DNA of 33,695 nucleotides, from assembly GCA_949742185.1 (NCBI GenBank), contig CATJNN010000096.1:1-33695 (forward strand), read 5' to 3'. Made by a program: the position numbers and the translations under genes. The stretch comes from an uncultured Clostridia bacterium. GTDB taxonomy: Bacteria > Bacillota > Clostridia > UBA1381. Positions 1-8,500 of this stretch are shown here, in pieces; within the stretch, counting starts at the first letter, position 1; the number at the start of each line of letters is the position of its first letter. The notes below the pieces were generated by a model, which saw nothing but the letters and a program-made list of their open reading frames with translations, was not told the origin of the DNA and searched no databases.

Positions 1-29
1 ATAAAAAAATAAAATTACAGGGAAATATA

Positions 30-449
30 ATGATTAATATCAGACACGTGCAGAACAAAGACAAGGATTTTTGGTTTAGTTTAGACAGACATCTGCCCGA
101 ATCGGAATTCTGCAAAAAAGTAAGAGATAAAACAGGATATGTGCTGTTGGAAAACAATATACCCGTCGGTCTGCTTCGATACAACCTTTTTTGGGACAAC
201 ACCCCCTTTTGCGCCATGCTTTTTGTCGAATGCAATATGCGCGGCAAGGGGTATGGAAAAAAGCTCATGCTGCATTGGGAAAAAGAAATGAAATCTATGG
301 GATATAAAATGGTTATGACCTCCACACAATCAGACGAAAACGCCCAGAACTTTTATCGCCGGCACGGTTATCAGGACGCGGGGGTTCTGCTTTTGAATAT
401 ACCTGAATACGAGCAGCCTGCGGAAATCTTTTTTATTAAGGCGATATAA
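30..449 (+). CDS. GNAT family N-acetyltransferase
   Basis: 139-aa ORF with GNAT acetyl-CoA binding pattern (MRGKGYGKKLMLHWEKEM...NAQNFYRRHGYQDAG). Confidence 0.85.
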   Translation: MINIRHVQNKDKDFWFSLDRHLPESEFCKKVRDKTGYVLLENNIPVGLLRYNLFWDNTPFCAMLFVECNMRGKGYGKKLMLHWEKEMKSMGYKMVMTSTQSDENAQNFYRRHGYQDAGVLLLNIPEYEQPAEIFFIKAI

Positions 450-508
450 ATTCCTATAACAGACAATAAAAAAATCAGACAAAAAACTTAAGAAAGAAGT
501 GATTTAAA

Positions 509-1933
509 ATGTCAAACACACCGCTTTTTGATAAGATAGACGAATATGCTCGCCGTCGGCGCGTATCTTTCGCCATGCCTGGACACAAAGGCGGCAAGGG
601 ACTTGACCGCACTATTCAGCACAATCCGTTCCGTCTTGATGTGACCGAGCTTTCAGACACAGAAGATTTATATGCTCCCTCCCATGCGCTCAGCAGCTCC
701 AGGCAAGCTGCGGCTGAATTTTTTGGCGCGCAGGACACATTTTTTCTCGTTAACGGCTCAACGGCAGGAATATATGCCATGCTCGCCGCTTCATGCTCTC
801 CCGGCGATACTGTGCTTGTAAACCGCGCATGTCACGCGTCGGTTATTAATGCGTGCGTGATGCTCGGCTTGTCTCCTGTTTTCATAAAGCAGGATATTAT
901 AGACTCTTTTGCAATTCCGGCAGCGATAAATCAAAAAAACGTTGCTGATATGCTCGATAAGTATCCGAATACAAAGGCTGTGCTTGTCACTTCACCGTCG
1001 TATTACGGACTTGCTTCCGATTTGTCTGTGCTTGCAAAAATAACTCACACGCGTGGCATACCTCTGCTTGTCGACGAAGCGCACGGAGCGCATTTTGCCG
1101 TTGATGAAAGCATCTTCCCCAAAACGGCTATGAGTCAAGGCGCAGACCTGTCAGTTCAGAGCGCGCATAAAACGCTTAACGCTCTTAATCAGGCGTCATA
1201 TCTGCACTACAACAGTGACATCATAGACAAAGACCGCGTGCGCGACGCGTTGAGAATGCTCCAGACCTCCAGTCCGTCATATTTAATTGCATCGTCGGCG
1301 GATTTAGCGCGCGGCGAGCTTGTCTCCTCGGGGAAACGCATGTGGAACGCTTTATTTGAACGGTGCGAAAATCTTCGGGAAAAGGTTGCGGCACGAACAA
1401 AGGTGAAATTCATGTCTATGCTTATGAACTCTCAGTATAATATAGAAAAAGTTGATGAAACGCGCATTGTCATGAATTTTTCAGCATATAAAACGACAGG
1501 ATTCGAGGTTTCGGACATGCTTCGCGAGGACTACGGTATTGATGTAGAAATGGCGGATTTGCTGAATATTGTGTGCATCGCCACCCCCGCCAACACACAA
1601 AGCGATTTTGCAAAACTTGAGCGCGGGGTGACCGCTATATGCGATTCGCTTGCTCCCGCTGAAACAGAGCCTGCTTTTCCGCCGCCGCCTATTCCGGATA
1701 TGGCGATGACTCCGCAGAAAGCATTTTATTCTAAAGGCTCATATGTAAGACTAGACGAAGCGGTGGGCTGCGTGTCACGTTCAACGGTTATCGCATATCC
1801 TCCCGCCGTGCCGATTATATGCGCGGGCGAACTTGTGACCGGCGAGTGCGCAGGGTATATCAGCGCGCTTATGGAGGTTGGCGCCAAGCTCATAGGACTT
1901 AACGAAAACGGATTTATATCTATTGTGGAGTAG
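509..1933 (+). CDS. Orn/Lys/Arg decarboxylase family PLP-dependent protein
   Basis: N-terminal FAMPGHKGG, LVDEAHGAHF and SAHKTLNALNQ (PLP-lysine) motifs typical of the group III/SpeA-like decarboxylase family; substrate not determinable. Confidence 0.88.
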   Translation: MSNTPLFDKIDEYARRRRVSFAMPGHKGGKGLDRTIQHNPFRLDVTELSDTEDLYAPSHALSSSRQAAAEFFGAQDTFFLVNGSTAGIYAMLAASCSPGDTVLVNRACHASVINACVMLGLSPVFIKQDIIDSFAIPAAINQKNVADMLDKYPNTKAVLVTSPSYYGLASDLSVLAKITHTRGIPLLVDEAHGAHFAVDESIFPKTAMSQGADLSVQSAHKTLNALNQASYLHYNSDIIDKDRVRDALRMLQTSSPSYLIASSADLARGELVSSGKRMWNALFERCENLREKVAARTKVKFMSMLMNSQYNIEKVDETRIVMNFSAYKTTGFEVSDMLREDYGIDVEMADLLNIVCIATPANTQSDFAKLERGVTAICDSLAPAETEPAFPPPPIPDMAMTPQKAFYSKGSYVRLDEAVGCVSRSTVIAYPPAVPIICAGELVTGECAGYISALMEVGAKLIGLNENGFISIVE

Positions 1934-1936
1934 AAC

Positions 1937-4201
1937 ATGGACGAAGAATTAAAAATCACCGGTCTTGTTACCGACATTATTTACGCCAACAGCGATAACG
2001 GATACACCGTATGCGAAATTGAGTCGTCAGAAGACGGCTCTTTAACCGCAACCGGATATATGCCGTATCTGACCGAGGGGGAAAACGTGTGTCTCACGGG
2101 CGTCTGGACAACGCACCCCGAATACGGCGACCAATTTAAAGTCAGCATATATGAGAGTGTTTTACCGTCTGACGAACAGTCTGTTCTGCAATACCTTTCA
2201 TCCGGCATTGTTGCAGGAGTCGGCGCGGCAACAGCGAAGCGGCTTGTCGAACGTTTCGGAGCCGACACTCTAAACATAATGCTTACTGAGCCTAAAAGAC
2301 TCAGCGAGCTAAAAGGCATAAGCGAGAAAAAAGCTCTGAAAATCGGAGAATCATATGCAGAAGTGCAGTCAATGCAAAGTATTATTCTGTTTCTTCAAAA
2401 ATATCGTATATCTCCGAACTTTGCCATGCGTATCCATCGCATATTGGGTTCAAACGCAGTTGAGCGCATAATGCAAAATCCATATATACTTGCAGAAAAC
2501 GTGGAAGGCGTAAGCTTTAAAACCTCAGACCATATTGCATTTACACAGGGACTTCCCAAAAACAGCTCCGAACGTCTGCGCTCAGGCATTAAATATATTC
2601 TCAGCGACGCCGCATATGCGAACGGACATGTATATATGCCGAAAACCCTTTTAATTCAACATACGGCGTATAAGCTTGGCGTTGACGAGATTGAGATTGA
2701 AAACGCGCTCTCGGCTCTTGCTCTTGACAAGGATGTGTTTTTCGACGAAGTTGAAAATACACCCGTATGCTATCTGTCATATTTTTATGAGGCGGAACTG
2801 TACGTTGCCCGCCGCATAATTTCACTGTCCGAATATGAGCAGAAATATAAAATGAGCGAAAAAGAAATTGAGACCGCAATTTCCGAAGCCGAAAAACAAA
2901 ACGGCATAACCCTTGCTCATGAACAGCGCGACGCGGCGTTTACCTCAGTACAGTCGGGATTCATGGTTCTCACAGGAGGACCCGGAACAGGAAAAACGAC
3001 CGTTATTAAAACCATACTGTCATTAATGAAATCACTGTCGCTAAAAATTGCACTTGCCGCGCCCACAGGCAGAGCGGCAAAACGTCTTACCGAAGTGACC
3101 GGAGTTGAAGCAAAAACCATACACCGCCTTTTAGGTACAAAATCCGATTCAGACGGAACGGCAAACCATTTCACTCATAATGAGACCAACCCGCTCAGCG
3201 CGGACGTTATCATAATAGACGAAGCCAGCATGATTGACCTACAGCTTATGCACTCGCTTCTGCGCGCGGCGAAAACCGGCGCAAAGGTTATACTTGCAGG
3301 AGACGCCGACCAGCTTCCGTCCGTCGGCCCCGGAAATGTGCTGCGCGATATAATATCCTGCGGCGGCGTTCCTGTCATCCGTCTTGACCATATTTTTCGT
3401 CAGGCGGAAAAAAGCCTTATAGTAGTGAACGCGCACAAAATCAACCGCGGAGAAATGCCAGACTTAGACGTTAAAGACAACGACTTCTTCTTTTTAAAAA
3501 GAAAAACGCAGGACGAAAGCGCATATACTGTAGTAGACTTGTGCAAAAACCGTTTGCCAAAATCATATCATATAAATCCAATATCCCAGATACAGGTGCT
3601 TGCGCCGGCAAAAAAAGGCGCCGCCGGAGTTATCGCGCTTAACAGCGCGCTTCAGGAGGCTCTGAATCCGCCGAATATTTTGAAACCTGAATATATACAT
3701 GGAAAAATCACATTCCGCAAAGGCGACAAGGTTATGCAGACAAAAAACAACTACGACATACCCTGGACGCGTTACATCAGCGAGGATGAAACCGAGGAAG
3801 GGCAGGGCGTTTATAACGGCGATATGGGAATTGTACAGAACGTCGCAGTAAAGGACAAACAACTCACTGTAATATTTGATGACGACCGCGTGGTTACATA
3901 TCAATTCTCTGAAATAGACCAGCTTGATTTATCATATGCAATAACTGTGCACAAAAGCCAGGGCAGCGAATTTGCTTACGTTGTTCTTCCCGTGTGCATG
4001 TCAATTCCCGCGCTTACATTCCGCAATTTGTTCTATACCGCTATAACCCGCGCAAAAATAATGGTTATTCTTGTCGGAAGCGAGCGCGTGGTGAACGCTA
4101 TGGTTCAGAACAACACACAGCGCGAACGTTATTCGGGACTTTGTGAAAAAATGACTATGATAAAAAACGCATTATCGGAAAAAGCGCCGTGGGAGGAATA
4201 A
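1937..4201 (+). CDS. recD2: RecD2-like ATP-dependent DNA helicase
   Basis: 754 aa; N-terminal OB/HhH region (SGIVAGVGAATAKRLVERFG), Walker A GGPGTGKT, Walker B IIIDEASMID, C-terminal SYAITVHKSQGSEF and YTAITRAK motifs; starts 3 nt after upstream stop. Confidence 0.93.
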   Translation: MDEELKITGLVTDIIYANSDNGYTVCEIESSEDGSLTATGYMPYLTEGENVCLTGVWTTHPEYGDQFKVSIYESVLPSDEQSVLQYLSSGIVAGVGAATAKRLVERFGADTLNIMLTEPKRLSELKGISEKKALKIGESYAEVQSMQSIILFLQKYRISPNFAMRIHRILGSNAVERIMQNPYILAENVEGVSFKTSDHIAFTQGLPKNSSERLRSGIKYILSDAAYANGHVYMPKTLLIQHTAYKLGVDEIEIENALSALALDKDVFFDEVENTPVCYLSYFYEAELYVARRIISLSEYEQKYKMSEKEIETAISEAEKQNGITLAHEQRDAAFTSVQSGFMVLTGGPGTGKTTVIKTILSLMKSLSLKIALAAPTGRAAKRLTEVTGVEAKTIHRLLGTKSDSDGTANHFTHNETNPLSADVIIIDEASMIDLQLMHSLLRAAKTGAKVILAGDADQLPSVGPGNVLRDIISCGGVPVIRLDHIFRQAEKSLIVVNAHKINRGEMPDLDVKDNDFFFLKRKTQDESAYTVVDLCKNRLPKSYHINPISQIQVLAPAKKGAAGVIALNSALQEALNPPNILKPEYIHGKITFRKGDKVMQTKNNYDIPWTRYISEDETEEGQGVYNGDMGIVQNVAVKDKQLTVIFDDDRVVTYQFSEIDQLDLSYAITVHKSQGSEFAYVVLPVCMSIPALTFRNLFYTAITRAKIMVILVGSERVVNAMVQNNTQRERYSGLCEKMTMIKNALSEKAPWEE

Positions 4202-4218
4202 CCCTTCGCGGCGTTTTT
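4179..4218 (+). terminator. Rho-independent terminator overlapping the recD2 3' end
   Basis: AAAAAgCGCCG...CGGCGTTTTT with inner GGG/CCC pairing; stop codon lies in the loop region. Confidence 0.6.
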
Positions 4219-4226
4219 AAGTTTTA

Positions 4227-4312
4227 TTATTTTCCGAATTGTTCACAACATAGATTAATGAAGACAACTCTGGATGTTAACTTTGCTGTCTCTTCACAAC
4301 GCAATTAATAAA
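4227..4312 (+). repeat. Degenerate tandem copies of a dispersed ~62-bp intergenic repeat
   Basis: ATTATTTTccgaatTGTTCACAACataGATTAATGAA followed by TTTGCTGTCTCTTCACAACGCAATTAAT; matches the reverse complement of 25141-25264 and the copy at 22623-22680. Confidence 0.5.
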
Positions 4313-4368
4313 GGTGTCTTTGGGCATCCCATTCCTCATCATTTTTACTGTTGCTTTGCAATAAAATA

Positions 4369-4405
4369 AAAATACCATGAGGGATTTACTCCCGCATGGT
4401 ATTTT
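4369..4405. terminator. Bidirectional hairpin terminator between convergent genes
   Basis: AAAATACCATG-a-GGG atttact CCC-g-CATGGTATTTT. Confidence 0.75.
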
Positions 4406-4415
4406 CATATCTCGA

Positions 4416-5540
4416 TTAATTCACCTTTTGCAAAAATCTGCTTAATATCGCCGCAACCTCCGCACGCGTTGCCGTATCCTGCGGCGCAAACTTACCGTCT
4501 TCACGCCCCTGAATAAGTCCCATGCGCTGCGCAAGCGATACAGACTCTTTAGCCCATTCGCTTATAGCGTCGCTGTCTGTAAAAGTAATTTCCGCGTTGT
4601 CCGCTGCCGGAATCTTATTACACAAACGCGCAAAATTAACCGTCATAACAGCAATCTGCTCCCTTGTTATAGAAACATCCGGACCAAATTTACCTTCACC
4701 TATTCCGTTAACAAGTCCCGTTCCTCCGGCCCATGCTACGGCATTCGTATACCATTGACCGTCTGCAACATCGACAAAAGTCATCGGATTGTCACAAGGA
4801 ATATTCCATTCGTTTCCAAGCTTTTCTCCGAACCGACTGAGAACCGTAACATACATAGCTCTCGTCATCTGCGCATGGGGCTCGAATTTATTATTTTCTA
4901 CTCCATTAAAAACACCTTTTTCCGCAACATACTTTATTGAGTCGCTTGCCCAGAAATCAGACGGTACATCTACAAAGCCGCCGACTGGTTGCGTTGGCGT
5001 TACGGGCTGCGGATTATAAATTACAGGTCCCCCGTTCCATCCGGTGGTGCCCGAAGACGATCCGGAACTTGAACCGGAATTTGAGTTTGAACCAGAGCTC
5101 TTCACGCTGACCGTAATATTCTTATACTCTGTCGGACGCATAGAACGATTAAGCAGTATCAAATCCGCTCTACTTCCTATGCTAATCTCCTTGTTTGCTT
5201 TCAGCGTCGCAAGCTTTACCGTCTTGCTGCCGTCCGCAATATCATTAAAATCTACATATAAAACTATATCGCCGTCTTCACGGTTCACAACAGAATATTT
5301 TCCTTTATCACTGTTGGAAAGAGTGTAATTAACCCCCGAACCTTTCGCGTCAAGCGTTAACTGCGCCGAATAAAAATATCCGCCCGCGTTTTTAATTGAG
5401 ATATCCGCGCTTCGTTTATCATTAGAAAGCTCTACGCTTATACTTGGCTTTCCGTCTGCCGCGAAAACCGCGGCAGACGAAGTTATTACCATACAAGCAA
5501 CACAAAACGCCGATATGACTTTAGAGATAAAACTTTTCAT
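4416..5540 (-). CDS. Secreted protein: N-terminal cohesin-like beta-sandwich region, Ser/Gly linker, three C-terminal SLH domains
   Basis: Signal peptide (MKSFISKVISAFCVACMVITSSAAVFA); region KPSISVELSNDKRSADISIKN...ITVSVKSS; linker SGSNSNSGSSSGSSSG; three SLH repeats (FVDVPSDFWASDSIKYVAEKGVFNG..., FVDVADGQWYTNAVAWAGGTGLVNG..., FTDSDAISEWAKESVSLAQRMGLIQG...). SLH is certain; cohesin-like is tentative. Confidence 0.85.
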   Translation of the reverse strand: MKSFISKVISAFCVACMVITSSAAVFAADGKPSISVELSNDKRSADISIKNAGGYFYSAQLTLDAKGSGVNYTLSNSDKGKYSVVNREDGDIVLYVDFNDIADGSKTVKLATLKANKEISIGSRADLILLNRSMRPTEYKNITVSVKSSGSNSNSGSSSGSSSGTTGWNGGPVIYNPQPVTPTQPVGGFVDVPSDFWASDSIKYVAEKGVFNGVENNKFEPHAQMTRAMYVTVLSRFGEKLGNEWNIPCDNPMTFVDVADGQWYTNAVAWAGGTGLVNGIGEGKFGPDVSITREQIAVMTVNFARLCNKIPAADNAEITFTDSDAISEWAKESVSLAQRMGLIQGREDGKFAPQDTATRAEVAAILSRFLQKVN

Positions 5541-8500
5541 TAAATTTCATCTCCTTCCAGAATTATATCCGGCATTGAAGCGTATGACGGCGAATCAATC
5601 CATATTGTATCGCTTGTCTTGCGCTTGCTCTCCGTGCTGTCTATTGTGTCGGTGCGATAAAGCTCCGCATTAATCTGCGCAGGCAGCAGACTGTCCGCCG
5701 AACAGTCGTGCGCGTCGCCCACTCCTTGAAGCTCCGCTTCTTTCTGTACATCCGGAACAAATATGAATATACCGTCGCTTATATCGCTCACCTCGCCGTC
5801 CGCCGGAATCTCAGCGAACAACAATGCATAACCGTCAATAGCTCTCTCTGTAACCGTCTCCTCGTTTGTTTCGGGATTAACAGAAATAAATTTACCGTTA
5901 ACCTGAATTGTATTATACATCGGGTCGCCGCGGTATGTGCCCGTCACAACGATAGTTCCCGCTTTTATAGTTGAGGTTCCGCCCTCTCCGTCGTCATAAA
6001 CATAATCGCTCTTAAGCACTCCCACTGCCGCGTCTGAAGTAAACTCAATATTATCTCCCGCATAACTGATAAGCTCAATCGACGCGTCTGCCGGAACTCC
6101 GCTTATTGTTATTTCTTTCGCGTCATATGTCCATATGCGCGTATCTGTTGTTCCGGGTTTATTAAAGTAGGATACATAATATCCCGCGTCCGGCGTTTCA
6201 TTATTTGCAAAATCACCGTTCTTCGCGATTACCTCCGCTTCGCCGTCGCGCGCTATAGATACAGTATATACTCCTGTTGACGGAGCGTTTGTAATCTTAA
6301 CTCCTGAAACTGCCGTCTGTTTGTTCATTACAAGCTTAATCGAACCATCCGAATTCTTTGTTTCAGTGTACGCGCTCTTATCAATAGTCTTTACATATGA
6401 AATACGAATTTGACCCGCGTCAACCGCTTCTTCTATTTTATTTCCAAGCAGATCAACCGCCTGAACGCTGTATGAAAACGCTAAATTATTTGCAGAACCG
6501 ATTACATCCGCATAGCTTCCTGAAGCAGACGCTCCTGACGCCTTTCTGTCGTTTGCAACAAACGCCACCGTCTTTCCATTGCGTTTTATTTCCCATCCAA
6601 GCACAGACGCATTATCAGCGGCTGTACTGAACGTAACGTTAACCTGTTTTTCATTCTGAGCGTCAATCGCCGCCGAAGCCGTAGTAGCCCCGCTTGCAGC
6701 AGCACCGCCGTTTAAGCGGTAACGTCTTGAATCATCGCATAAATACTGCAGCTTTCTAGTCTCCTCAGGGTATGCTTTAAGCGTCTGCTTTGTTTCGTCG
6801 CTTAATCTCATGCCCCAGCTTTCAAAGAATTCTGTAAGATTTTTATTTGCAATCTTACTTGCGATAAGTGCAAAACGTTCGTCGCTGGTCGGCGCGCTTG
6901 TTCCTCCGCTCTTCCATTCCTTAAACAGTTTATTATAGAAATCCATCGGAGCGTCGCCTTCATCATATGCCAAATGAAGCTGCCAATACATTCCAAGCTG
7001 CACAAATACGTCGTTTGACATACCAGGGCGTCCCGCCGAAACCTTTTCATAAATACCTGCGTATTTATTGCTGTTTTCCAAACGCGATTTTAATGTGTTC
7101 TGTTTTCCGTCGTATGTTTGCGCCATCAACGAATAAATATTATTTGTTATCTCAGCCTTGCCGAGCTTATCCATGTTATGACCAATCTCGTGAGCTATTC
7201 CCCATCCGAATATACTGTTTGCCGAAGCGCCGTCAGCAAGCTCAGATACCGGTCTTCCGCATGCCATACCGCTTACAGAACCATACCCGATACCTATATG
7301 ACTGCCCGCTGCATACATAAACGCTTTCGCAAACATTCTCATATAACGTATATTTTGTCTGGACTGCATATCGCTGTTCTCAAGCGTATTGTCAATTCCC
7401 TGTGTGGTATTTACAACATGCATTATATCTTCCCACGCAAGAACATTATTATAAAGCGCGTTCACAGCGTCTTCATCGGTTTTGCCCGTTGGTTTAACAG
7501 CATTCATTACAGGCTGTGCCGCAACAGATAAAAGAACATTAGGCATGGAAATTTCTGTTGAATTAGCTATTCTTAATCCTATGTCTTTATTATTAAGCGA
7601 GCTTGTATGCTTAGTTAATTCCTCAACATAAGCCGTTATACGTTCTCTTCTTGTCGCCTCGTCTATTCCATACCAATCTGAAAGCTCAAGCGTAGGAACA
7701 GCTATGGCGCCCTTTCTTATATGGAGAGACACCTCATCAGGCTTACTGCCTGAATATTTCAAATACAACGCTCCTCCGCGCTCTGATGTCTGCGTTCCGA
7801 TTTTCGGAATATTTATGAGATTACGTCCGTTTTGAAGCGGTATTGCTCCGCCCTGCCAAGCGTTTGCTTCAGCATAATACTGCGTGGGTATTACTGAAAC
7901 TGACTCGCCTTCCGGAATATGAGCATAAATCGTAACCTGAGTATCGCTTAATTTATTTCTTTCAGCATACTCAGTAGCATATGCAACAACTCCGAGCGGC
8001 TGTAAATCGCTTCCCGCCTGACCGTACTTTTTACCATCCACGCTCGTGCTTCTTGACTGAACTCCGTTCTTAGTAATACCCAAAGCACCGCTGTCGCCGT
8101 TTAACAACTTTTCCGCAAGCTCCAGTTCGTCAAGAAGTATATCCTTATCCACATAATAACCCTCCGCGTCGTTCGCCTGAGCGCGAAGATCGGCAATTTT
8201 AGTCTGTGCCGCCGCTTTATCTGCAAGCGTTTCCGCTGAAAGCTCTGTGTATATATCGTTTGCAAACAAAGCTCGCACATCGGACGCAAGATTATCAGAC
8301 TCATAGAACACCGCTTCCGAAAGGCTGACGCCTGTCGGCGAACCGTCCCACTGGGCGATAGACACAGCTAATTTCTTTACAGTTGTCTTATCAAACGGCA
8401 AAATCATATAACCCGTCACATTAGAATTGATAGCTATATTTTTTCCCGAAACAAGATTTTTCTGATTTCCCTCTTCATCCCATACCGTGATTGAATATCT

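Noticed and set aside
4416-5540. Confident cohesin domain call
   Set aside because: The ~115-aa region is shorter than typical cohesins and I cannot align it without tools; kept as cohesin-like only.
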